Shown here piece by piece: positions 8,831-15,556 of a DNA stretch of 40,205 bases; the first letter of the stretch is position 1; every line of letters begins with the position of its first letter. The stretch covers positions 1 through 40,205 of the forward strand of contig JBPOFU010000022.1 of assembly GCA_051252075.1 (NCBI GenBank). The letters are read 5' to 3'. A model generated the notes under the pieces. That model was not told the origin of the DNA and made no database searches. It worked only from the letters and a program-made list of their open reading frames with translations. The DNA comes from Oceanococcus sp051252075 (GTDB lineage: Bacteria > Pseudomonadota > Gammaproteobacteria > Nevskiales > Oceanococcaceae). Position numbers and translations under genes: made by a program.

Positions 8831-10699
8831 GTGAGTAGTCAATTTGGCTTGGTGGGAAAAAAACGCTTTGGGCCGTTTTTTTGGACGCAGTTCTTCGGCG
8901 CCTTCAATGACAATATCTATAAGAATGCATTGATTATTCTCATTGCCTTTCAGCTGGGTAATGCGGAAACCACGAACACCTTGATTAACCTTGCCGCAGC
9001 TTTGTTTATTCTGCCGTTCTTTTTGTTTTCCGCCAGTGCGGGGCAAATCGCTGACAAATATGAAAAGTCTCAGCTGATTCGCGGCATCAAATTGCTGGAA
9101 ATTGGCATCATGTGTGCGGCCGCTGTGGCGTTGGCGAACCGCAATGTCACGGCGTTGATGACTTTGCTATTCCTCATGGGGGCGCAATCGTCCCTGTTCG
9201 GTCCGGTGAAGTATGGCATTTTGCCGCAGCACCTAAAACCAGAAGAATTGGTTGGCGGCAACGGTATGGTTGAGATGGGCACCTTTGTTGCCATTTTGAT
9301 CGGAACCTTACTCGGCGGCTTATTGATAGGCTTGCCCCAATCTGGGCCTGCTTGGGTGGGCGCGACGGTCATCGGTGTTGCCATCATGGGGTATACCGCC
9401 AGTCGCTTGGTGCCGCGCGCGGAAGCTGCGGCCCCTGACTTGAAAATCAATTGGAACCCGCTGACCGCAACTTGGGCAAACCTCAAGTTTTTAAGTGGTG
9501 ACAGAACGGTGTTTTTGGCATGTCTAGGGGTGTCTTGGTTTTGGTTTTTTGGGGCCATTTATCTCACCCAGTTGCCAAACTACACACGCCTGAGTTTGGG
9601 AGGGAACGAGCAAGTGGTGACCCTGTTGCTGACCTTGTTCTCCCTAGGGATAGGCGTGGGATCTTTGGCATGTGAAAAATTATCTGAAGGTAAAGTTGAA
9701 ATTGGCTTGGTGCCCTTTGGTTCGCTGGGTCTGACAATTTTTGCCTTGGATATGTTCTTCGCCGTGGAGCCGGTGCTGGCGCAGGAATTAATGGGTGCGA
9801 GTGCATTTTTATCGCAAGCAGGCAGCCTTCGAGTGATGATGGACGTTGTCTTGATCGGCGCATTTGGCGGTCTCTATATCGTGCCTTTGTATGCTTTGAT
9901 ACAAAGCCGCGCGGCACCTGCCCATCGCTCCCGCGTAATCGCTGGCAACAACATACTGAATGCATTTTTGATGGTGCTCTCGGCCTTGGTTGCGGCGGTG
10001 TCTTTGGGCGCCGGCTTGAGTATTCCGCAGCTCTTTTTGGTCACCGCAATTATGAATCTCGCAGTTGCCGCATTCATCTATTCCTTGGTGCCGGAATTTC
10101 TCGTGCGCTTTGTCGCCTACATCCTTGTACACACGATTTATCGCATGAAAAAAACCGGTTTAGAACGTATTCCGGATGAGGGACCGGCGTTGCTGGTGTG
10201 CAATCATGTAAGCTTTGTTGATGCGCTTATCTTGGGCGGCTGTGTCCGTCGTCCCGTACGTTTTGTGATGTATCACAAGATTTTTGAAGTCCCGGTGCTG
10301 AGTTGGTTTTTCCGCACAGTTAAAGCCATTCCGATTGCACCCGCTAAAGAAAATGAAGCCCTCTTAGCACGCGCGATGGACGATATTCAAAATGAATTGG
10401 ATGCTGGGCAATTGGTCTGTATTTTCCCCGAGGGCGGGCTCACTGCAGACGGTGAAATCGCTGATTTCCGAAGTGGCATAGAGCGCATCTTGCAGCGTCG
10501 CGCGGTGCCAGTTGTGCCCATGGCTTTGTCGGGCTTGTGGGGCAGCTTTTTTTCCCGCGCCAGAGGGAGTGCCATGGCCAGTCTGCCGCGTCGGTTCTGG
10601 TCCCGAATCTTACTGGATGTTGCCGACCCTGTGCCCCCTGAGCAAGCCAACGCAGCCAGCTTGCGTGCCGCTGTCGCCAGCTTACGAAGTAAGGCCTAA
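8831..10699 (+). CDS. LplT-like MFS transporter fused to PlsC-type acyltransferase
   Basis: 622 residues. The first ~430 form a major facilitator domain with about 11-12 membrane helices beginning WTQFFGAFNDNIYKNAL, which resembles the lysophospholipid transporter LplT. The last ~190 form a 1-acylglycerol-3-phosphate acyltransferase-like domain with the HX4D motif H459-D464 (NHVSFVD) and FPEGG at 532-536. Enterobacterial systems pair LplT with Aas, which joins an acyltransferase to an acyl-ACP synthetase. Here the synthetase domain is absent and the transporter is fused directly to the acyltransferase. The expected role is inward flipping and re-acylation of lysophospholipids at the inner membrane. 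The start is GTG, preceded by GGGGGTGA. The stop overlaps the TetR start by one base (TAATG). Confidence 0.9.
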   Translation: MSSQFGLVGKKRFGPFFWTQFFGAFNDNIYKNALIILIAFQLGNAETTNTLINLAAALFILPFFLFSASAGQIADKYEKSQLIRGIKLLEIGIMCAAAVALANRNVTALMTLLFLMGAQSSLFGPVKYGILPQHLKPEELVGGNGMVEMGTFVAILIGTLLGGLLIGLPQSGPAWVGATVIGVAIMGYTASRLVPRAEAAAPDLKINWNPLTATWANLKFLSGDRTVFLACLGVSWFWFFGAIYLTQLPNYTRLSLGGNEQVVTLLLTLFSLGIGVGSLACEKLSEGKVEIGLVPFGSLGLTIFALDMFFAVEPVLAQELMGASAFLSQAGSLRVMMDVVLIGAFGGLYIVPLYALIQSRAAPAHRSRVIAGNNILNAFLMVLSALVAAVSLGAGLSIPQLFLVTAIMNLAVAAFIYSLVPEFLVRFVAYILVHTIYRMKKTGLERIPDEGPALLVCNHVSFVDALILGGCVRRPVRFVMYHKIFEVPVLSWFFRTVKAIPIAPAKENEALLARAMDDIQNELDAGQLVCIFPEGGLTADGEIADFRSGIERILQRRAVPVVPMALSGLWGSFFSRARGSAMASLPRRFWSRILLDVADPVPPEQANAASLRAAVASLRSKA

Positions 10700-11283
10700 T
10701 GGGGCGGCGCAACGACCACAGTCGTGAACAACAACAGGAAATGGCTATTGCGGCGGCAGAGTTGTTGATTGTTCAAGAAGGCATGGCTGGTTTTTCCATG
10801 CGCAAAGTGGCCAAGGCCATAGGCTATACCGTAGGTCAGATCTATTTGCTGTTCAAAAATCAGGATGAGCTATTCATCGTGCTGAATGAACGCACCGCTG
10901 ATGCGGTGTACAGCGCCTTACGTGATCGCATTGATGATGTAGAAGATGCGGCAGAAGCCGTGCGCCTTGCGGCGCGTTCTTACATTGAATTCGCCAACCG
11001 TCACCCCAATCGCTGGCGATTGCTGTTTGAGCATCGTTTGCCACCGGGTAGCGCAGTACCACAGGCCAATGTGCGTAAAGTGCAGCGTCTGTTTGCTTTA
11101 ATAGAGCAGCGATTAAAAGAGTTGTTGCCGGCAGCGGATGAACATGACTTGCGCGTGGAAGCAACGGCTTTGTGGTCAGGTGTGCACGGTGTGGCGGTGT
11201 TGTCGCAAAGCAATAAACTGATCTGGAGCGGGGTCGATGACTACGGCATATTGACCGACCGCTTAGTTCAGGGCTTTGTTTAG
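10699..11283 (+). CDS. TetR-family transcriptional regulator (WHG-type C-terminal domain)
   Basis: 194 residues. The N-terminal helix-turn-helix has FSMRKVAKAIGYTVGQIYLL and the following FKNQDEL. The C-terminal ligand domain contains ALWSGVHGVAVL, typical of the TetR subgroup with the Trp-His-Gly motif. It is coupled to the LplT-PlsC fusion gene. Candidate targets in the window are the 25-bp dyad at 5611-5635 and the 17-bp palindrome at 12342-12358, both placed where a repressor would act. Which one it binds, if either, cannot be told from sequence. Confidence 0.92.
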   Translation: MGRRNDHSREQQQEMAIAAAELLIVQEGMAGFSMRKVAKAIGYTVGQIYLLFKNQDELFIVLNERTADAVYSALRDRIDDVEDAAEAVRLAARSYIEFANRHPNRWRLLFEHRLPPGSAVPQANVRKVQRLFALIEQRLKELLPAADEHDLRVEATALWSGVHGVAVLSQSNKLIWSGVDDYGILTDRLVQGFV

Positions 11284-11309
11284 TGTGCTTTAGTGGGCGT
11301 GCAGAAAGA

Positions 11310-11339
11310 GGCCCTTGCTGGACTGCTCAAACAAGGGCC
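11310..11339. terminator. Hairpin between convergent genes, no U-tract
   Basis: GGCCCTTG at 11310-11317 and CAAGGGCC at 11332-11339 form a perfect 8-bp stem with a 14-base loop between the ends of the TetR and YiaA-like genes. Neither side has a T run, so it is a weak or factor-assisted terminator, or an RNA-stabilising stem, rather than a canonical intrinsic terminator. Confidence 0.5.
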
Positions 11340-11347
11340 GTGCGCTG

Positions 11348-11650
11348 TTAGCGTTCGCTGTCGTATTCCTCTAATAATTTCTCGGCTCGCGCTTGCGATA
11401 AACGGTTGATCATCTTGCTAGATTCGAATTGGTCGCGCATGGTTTTGGCTAGGGTGAAGCTGGAACCGACTAGGAACAAGGTCCCCATCACAATATAGCC
11501 TCGCATCCATAGATCCACCGGCATTAGGACCACACCGCCCAGCATGCCTGCCAAGGCGCAGGCGAATGAGGTTTTGACGAAGAATATCCATCCCGGAGAA
11601 TCCAACTTGAGTCCATCGATATGGTCTTGCGTGTGTAGTGGATGATTCAT
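11348..11650 (-). CDS. YiaA/YiaB-family small inner-membrane protein
   Basis: 100 residues with two membrane helices (about 21-45 and 49-68) joined by a short turn, then a charged C-terminal helix rich in K, R and E. This is the two-helix YiaAB layout, a family found in the inner membrane whose function is unknown. Its ATG overlaps the stop of the PspA homologue (ATGA), so the two are translated together. The pairing suggests it anchors or assists the PspA-type protein; that is inference. Confidence 0.75.
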   Translation of the reverse strand: MNHPLHTQDHIDGLKLDSPGWIFFVKTSFACALAGMLGGVVLMPVDLWMRGYIVMGTLFLVGSSFTLAKTMRDQFESSKMINRLSQARAEKLLEEYDSER

Positions 11651-12306
11651 GCGGCGGTGCCCTCCAGGGTTTCGGCTTTCAGTTGTTGTAGTGCTTGATC
11701 CACGGCGAATTCATCGTCGCGCGAGTTTTGCTGCAGTTCTTCGCGGCGTAGGTTTTGTGAAGCCATCAACTGGTTCAACCCATTGCCGCTGCGTTCGGCA
11801 TAGCGCGTCATACGTTCTCGGCGCTGCAGGGATTGCCCGTAGCCGCCGTGTGTGGCTGCACTGCCGCGTAGGCCGTTACGTAAACTGATGAGACGTGCCT
11901 GACTGCTCAATTCCTCGCGCTCCCGCAACAGTTCATCCCGCTCTTCTTTTAGGGCGGCAACCCACTGAGCCTGTTGCTCGGCCATGCCGCCGAGTTGCTC
12001 GTGTTCTTGTTCGAGCTGTAATTTCATGCGCAGCTGTTGCCGCGCTGTGGTCTCATCCTTGGCTAGGATCGCCGACTGAGCCCGCTTTTCATGTTGGATG
12101 AGCTGTGCATTGAGCTTGTCGCGGGATTGGTTTATTTTTCGTTCAGTGGCTAGGCATTCGACCAGTCGTGGTCGCAAAGTATCTAATTCTGCATCCAGTT
12201 CGCGCAGTAGCTGCTGGCTCATGTGCGCTGGATTCTCAACTTGATCCAAAGCAGCGTGGCTGTTTGCGGTGAACATGTCTTCCATGCGTTTCCATAATCC
12301 GGGCAT
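11647..12306 (-). CDS. pspA: PspA/IM30-family membrane-stress protein
   Basis: 219 residues from the chosen start. The N-terminus MPGLWKRMEDMFTANSHAAL matches the amphipathic membrane-binding helix of PspA/IM30. The rest is a nearly uninterrupted coiled coil (about 25-215) rich in E, Q, R and L, as in ESCRT-III-like PspA. The family binds damaged or lipid-stressed inner membrane. I chose ATG 12306 over an upstream in-frame start at 12357 because AAGGAG lies six bases before it and because the upstream start would fall inside the operator. There is no pspF, pspB or pspC nearby and no sigma-54 promoter was seen; the promoter is sigma-70-like with an embedded palindrome, so control differs from the enterobacterial psp regulon. 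Confidence 0.85.
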   Translation of the reverse strand: MPGLWKRMEDMFTANSHAALDQVENPAHMSQQLLRELDAELDTLRPRLVECLATERKINQSRDKLNAQLIQHEKRAQSAILAKDETTARQQLRMKLQLEQEHEQLGGMAEQQAQWVAALKEERDELLREREELSSQARLISLRNGLRGSAATHGGYGQSLQRRERMTRYAERSGNGLNQLMASQNLRREELQQNSRDDEFAVDQALQQLKAETLEGTAA

Positions 12307-12337
12307 TTCAATCTCCTTAAATGATCGGTGTTCAGAA

Positions 12338-12365
12338 TCTATATGAACACTGTTCATAAAGTCAA
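12338..12365 (-). promoter_or_regulatory. Sigma-70 promoter of the pspA-yiaA unit
   Basis: On the minus strand TTGACT (12360-12365), a 16-base spacer and TATAGA (12338-12343) precede the pspA Shine-Dalgarno. Almost the whole spacer is occupied by the palindrome at 12342-12358. Confidence 0.75.
12342..12358. promoter_or_regulatory. 17-bp palindromic operator between -35 and -10
   Basis: TATGAACA (12342-12349) and TGTTCATA (12351-12358) are perfect reverse complements about a single central base. A third half-site, TGTTCA, lies at 12329-12334. Placement in the promoter spacer indicates repression by a dimeric regulator. The short compact palindrome is TetR-like; the TetR gene ending at 11283 is the nearest candidate. 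Confidence 0.75.
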
Positions 12366-12422
12366 GCGCGCTGCTTTTAGAACTTCGGCGTAAACTGTGA
12401 TTTGGATAAAACGAGAATTGCG

Positions 12423-12791
12423 ATGGACGCCGTATTGGTGCTTTTGGCTTTGAATCTTTTGCTATTGGGTGCTTTGCTCTGGCGCGCCGTTACTTTGCAT
12501 CGCCTCAGTCAGGTGTTGCAGACTGAAATGCAGATCTTGCGCGCAATGCCGCATGACAATGCTTTGGATTTGGATCAAATGTTGGGTCGTGGGCAGCGCT
12601 CCGTGATCGTACTGGATATATTGAACCCGATGGAAGTCGCTGCTGGGCAATCATGGTTTGCGGACAAATTTGGTAGCGTTGCTGCGCCTTTAATTCGCCG
12701 TATTGTTTACGATCAAGCGGTTAAAAACGTGCACAAGGAGGTCGCCAAATGGGGAGTGCGAGCCCAAGTGGTATTACACCGTGCTGCTTGA
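12423..12791 (+). CDS. Unknown small membrane protein
   Basis: 122 residues. One membrane helix near the N-terminus (about 2-24, rich in Leu/Val/Ala) is followed by a roughly 95-residue soluble part containing VIVLDILNPMEVA and a basic C-terminus. I do not recognise the family. ATG 12423 puts the hydrophobic stretch at the very N-terminus; an in-frame TTG at 12402 is the alternative. It is divergent from pspA across about 115 bases that contain the palindromic operator, so the two directions may be co-regulated. It overlaps or abuts the next gene. Confidence 0.6.
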   Translation: MDAVLVLLALNLLLLGALLWRAVTLHRLSQVLQTEMQILRAMPHDNALDLDQMLGRGQRSVIVLDILNPMEVAAGQSWFADKFGSVAAPLIRRIVYDQAVKNVHKEVAKWGVRAQVVLHRAA

Positions 12792-13257
12792 AGTGTATGG
12801 GCTTGTAGGCCTGATATTAAGCAGCGTTTTAATGGGTGTGGTTTTATGGGTTTTGAACCGCAGGGTGTCTGGCGTCGCCAAGCAACTGACGCGTACGGCT
12901 GAGGTGCACGCCGAGGCGGGGCGGATGAAGCAAGCCAATGACCGGCTGGCAGAATGGCAAGAAGTGACCGAGGCATCCATAAGTGGCGGTACCCAAGCGG
13001 TGCGCGCAGTGCATAAGGGCATCGCAGCCATACCCTTTTCCATACTGGAATCCATACCTGCGACGCGTGATACCGCACGAATTGTGCGTGGCATTCATGA
13101 TTTCACCAGCGACAATGTTTATGCTGCGATCAGTACGGTGAATCGCTTGGCTGGCGAGCGCAGCCGCGCTTATTTGCAGCCGAAAGTGGGTGCCGAGAAG
13201 GTTTTAGATCACAGCGGTTCAGTGGCTCATAAGCCCCTTGAACAGGATGCTGATTGA
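12781..13257 (+). CDS. Unknown single-pass membrane protein with helical tail
   Basis: About 158 residues from a GTG at 12781 (or 154 from GTG 12793). One membrane helix (YGLVGLILSSVLMGVVLWVL) is followed by a charged, probably coiled region (SGVAKQLTRTAEVHAEAGRM) and a soluble tail. No family recognised. The start is uncertain: the frame is open back to a TTG at 12703, and the good AAGGAGG at 12735-12741 points to an ATG at 12749 in a third frame that closes after 19 codons. The gene overlaps the end of the preceding membrane protein gene, so the pair is probably translationally coupled. Confidence 0.6.
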   Translation: MLLEVYGLVGLILSSVLMGVVLWVLNRRVSGVAKQLTRTAEVHAEAGRMKQANDRLAEWQEVTEASISGGTQAVRAVHKGIAAIPFSILESIPATRDTARIVRGIHDFTSDNVYAAISTVNRLAGERSRAYLQPKVGAEKVLDHSGSVAHKPLEQDAD

Positions 13258-13287
13258 AGGCCGCGGCGGAAGATACACAAGGTGGGC

Positions 13288-13638
13288 TTACAGGAGTTTT
13301 TGCACATTTTCTGGCGGCCGCCCCAGTGCGTAGTGCCCACCGATGCAGACGATTGGGCGTTCTATCAACTTGGGATTGTCGGACAATATTTGCAACCACT
13401 CATCTTCGCTGCGCGAATCTTTCAGTGACAAACCTAGTTCTGTGAATAGTGCTTCTTTGTTGCGAATAATCGAGGTGGGTTCAAGCCCAAGACCAGCACA
13501 GGCGGCTTTTAGCTCTTGGGCCGGTAGCGCGACTTTCAGGTATTCAATGATGTTGATGTTCCTGCCTGCTTGTTCGATCAGTGCCAGGGTTTGGCGGCTT
13601 TTTGAACAGCGAGGGTTATGCCAGATAAAATCGCTCAT
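13288..13638 (-). CDS. arsC: ArsC/YfgD-family arsenate reductase-like protein
   Basis: 116 residues, the usual length for the glutaredoxin-dependent ArsC/YfgD fold. WHNPRCSKSRQTLALIE near the N-terminus gives the catalytic cysteine in the H-X3-C-X3-R arrangement. ERPIVCIGG corresponds to the conserved 'RPI' region with the arginine that helps bind the oxyanion in ArsC. No arsenic operon genes (arsR, arsB) are nearby, so a YfgD-like housekeeping role is as likely as arsenate reduction. I chose the ATG at 13638, which begins MSDFIWHNPRC; the upstream extension to 13734 lies inside the divergent yggU gene and has no family support. Confidence 0.88.
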   Translation of the reverse strand: MSDFIWHNPRCSKSRQTLALIEQAGRNINIIEYLKVALPAQELKAACAGLGLEPTSIIRNKEALFTELGLSLKDSRSEDEWLQILSDNPKLIERPIVCIGGHYALGRPPENVQKLL

Positions 13639-13640
13639 TG

Positions 13641-13934
13641 ATGAATAGCTCCAAAATTCAGAAATGTATTGTGAAGCTGAAAGTGTCGCCCAAGGCGTCT
13701 CGCAATGCCATAGCCGCCTGGCACGGTGATGCACTTAAACTCAGTGTCACCGCCGTTCCTGAGAAGGGTCGAGCGAATGACGCAGTGCTTGAGTTATTGG
13801 CATCGCAGCTGGGATTGGCTAAAACCCGTTGCCGCATTGTTCGAGGGCACAACGGGCGCGACAAAACCGTGGAACTGGATATCAACTTGAAGACTTTCAA
13901 ATATCGCGTGCAACAGATTCTTGATAAATCCTAA
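13641..13934 (+). CDS. yggU: YggU/DUF167 family protein
   Basis: 97 residues. The conserved VSPKASRNAI near the N-terminus and the signature VPEKGRANDAVLELLA match the YggU (DUF167) family, whose biochemical role is unknown. The length is normal. ATG 13641 lies only two bases from the divergent arsC start, so each gene's ribosome-binding region lies within the other; no clear Shine-Dalgarno is visible. An in-frame TTG immediately before (13638) is also possible. Confidence 0.9.
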   Translation: MNSSKIQKCIVKLKVSPKASRNAIAAWHGDALKLSVTAVPEKGRANDAVLELLASQLGLAKTRCRIVRGHNGRDKTVELDINLKTFKYRVQQILDKS

Positions 13935-13972
13935 GCTGCGGTTTTGTTAAGCGTGCCGGAAACTGGCTATGC

Positions 13973-15463
13973 TTGCGCTTTGTCCTCATTGATCCGTCTG
14001 TGAAAGATCGCGTCCCTTACTTACCCTTGTTCAGAGCCTTGGTCGAAAACGCCCAAGATTTGCTGGGTGTCATGGATTTACAAGGGCAGATCCGCTATTT
14101 GAATCCTGCGTCGCAAATTCTTGGCCGTGGACGGGCGCGCGATCAGATCAATCGGCCTATTCAAACCTTGTGTCAGCCGCAGGATCGCCCGTTGCTGGAG
14201 AACTGGTTAGCCAACCTACGGCGCAGCAACGAACGCCAATTGTGTGAACTGCATTTGGGCGTGGAGAGTAACTGGCGGCTTATGCAGCTCAGTGGCGTGC
14301 CGGTGCTGGAGGAGGAAGGCCAGCAAGTCATAGTCGTGAGCGGGCATGACATCACGACTGAGCATGCTGCCGCAAAAGCGCTGAAAGCGAGTGAAAAGCG
14401 CTATCACGGCGCTTTTGATTATTCACCAATTGGTAAAGCCCTCATTGCCTCTGATGGTTTGGTGGTGGAAGCCAATCGTGCCTTATCGGATATGTTGGAT
14501 TGCTGGGTTTCCGAATTGCTCGGCAGCAATTTGTTCTCCAAGCTAGATGAAGAGTCGCGCCATTTGTTGGAAGAGGACGCAGCCATCCTCATGTTGAAGC
14601 GAGACGAGGTGCGTGAGCGCGAGTTGCAGCGCCGCCGGCCAGGGCAAGCGCAGCAATGGTTGCTGATCAATATGGCACCTATCTGGACAGACAGCGGAAA
14701 GTTGCAGCATTTCATTTTGCAAATGCAAGATGTCACCGCGCGCCGGCAAGCCGAACAAAATTTGCGCGAAAGCAACGCAGATCTACTGCGCTCGAATGAA
14801 GAACTCAAGCGCTTTGCATTTATAGCCAGTCATGATTTGCGTGAACCCCTACGTGGGATCGGTGGCTCCATACAGCTCATTGCGAGGCGCTATAAAGAGA
14901 CTCTGAGTGGAGATGGTCAAGAGCTCGCGGCACAAGCCGTAGCGGGAGTGAAGCGCTTGCAGTCCTTGCTCGATGAACTGGTCAGCTATGCAGAACAAAT
15001 GCGCGGCGGTGAGCTCAGTCGGCAATCCATCGCCGTGAGTTCCATAGTGCGCGAGTTGGTTCAAGAATTTTCTGAAGAAATAGGGCGACAAGACGCGTCG
15101 GTCGAAATCGGTGAGCTGCCTAGCTTGCTGGGCGATGCGGATCAAATCCGGCAAATATTTAGACAACTGATCGACAACGCTTTGAAATTTGCGCGTGTGG
15201 GTGTGGCAGCGAAAATTAAGTTGAGTGCGCGTTGGGCCCAAGGCGCTTGGGAATTTTGCGTGGAAGACAATGGCATGGGCATCGATGTGGCCAATCAAGA
15301 ACAGATATTTGAAGTCTTTCGCCGCTTGAATCCGGATATAGCAGGAACGGGTATGGGCTTGGCAACAGTGCGCAAAATAATTGAACGCCACGGCGGCCGC
15401 ATCTGGGTTGAATCGCAAGCGGGGCAAGGCAGTCGCTTCTACTTCAAGCTGCCGCCAGAGTAA
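13973..15463 (+). CDS. Soluble PAS-PAS histidine kinase, orphan
   Basis: 496 residues and no membrane segment. Two PAS domains (about 22-135 and 140-260) precede a HisKA domain with H287 in ASHDLREPLRG and a HATPase domain with the N box NALKFA, DNGMGID and GTGMGLATVRK. The layout resembles bacteriophytochrome-type and other cytosolic kinases with the HDLREPL H-box. No response regulator lies next to it, so the partner is elsewhere. The start is a TTG at 13973, chosen as the longest open frame after the yggU stop; an in-frame GTG at 14000 is an alternative. It is probably read from the yggU side. Confidence 0.9.
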   Translation: MRFVLIDPSVKDRVPYLPLFRALVENAQDLLGVMDLQGQIRYLNPASQILGRGRARDQINRPIQTLCQPQDRPLLENWLANLRRSNERQLCELHLGVESNWRLMQLSGVPVLEEEGQQVIVVSGHDITTEHAAAKALKASEKRYHGAFDYSPIGKALIASDGLVVEANRALSDMLDCWVSELLGSNLFSKLDEESRHLLEEDAAILMLKRDEVRERELQRRRPGQAQQWLLINMAPIWTDSGKLQHFILQMQDVTARRQAEQNLRESNADLLRSNEELKRFAFIASHDLREPLRGIGGSIQLIARRYKETLSGDGQELAAQAVAGVKRLQSLLDELVSYAEQMRGGELSRQSIAVSSIVRELVQEFSEEIGRQDASVEIGELPSLLGDADQIRQIFRQLIDNALKFARVGVAAKIKLSARWAQGAWEFCVEDNGMGIDVANQEQIFEVFRRLNPDIAGTGMGLATVRKIIERHGGRIWVESQAGQGSRFYFKLPPE

Positions 15464-15476
15464 AAATGGCGGTTAA

Positions 15477-15506
15477 TTGGCCGCAAAACACCCGCTTCGC
15501 TATAAT
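15477..15506 (+). promoter_or_regulatory. mdh promoter
   Basis: TATAAT at 15501-15506 is a perfect -10 box. TTGGCC at 15477-15482, 18 bases upstream, is the best -35. The predicted start near 15513 gives a leader of about 45 bases ending in CAGGAG before the mdh ATG. Confidence 0.7.
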
Positions 15507-15556
15507 TCGCCGTCTTTTTGCAGCCATTTTGGCTCAGACACAAACAGGAGTGGATT

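Noticed and set aside
10387..10712. Overlapping frames on both strands at the LplT-PlsC/TetR junction
   Set aside because: The PlsC motifs and the TetR helix-turn-helix fully account for the sequence; the others lack starts and motifs.
11310..11339. Canonical intrinsic terminator after the TetR gene
   Set aside because: The stem is perfect but no T run follows on either strand, so I list it only as a hairpin of uncertain role.
13288..13638. Arsenic-resistance operon
   Set aside because: Only one ArsC/YfgD-like gene is present; no arsR, arsB or acr3 lies nearby.
14849..15427. 192-codon frame antisense to the PAS-PAS kinase
   Set aside because: Fully inside a gene with clear catalytic motifs on the other strand; composition is His/Gln-rich as expected for a reverse shadow.
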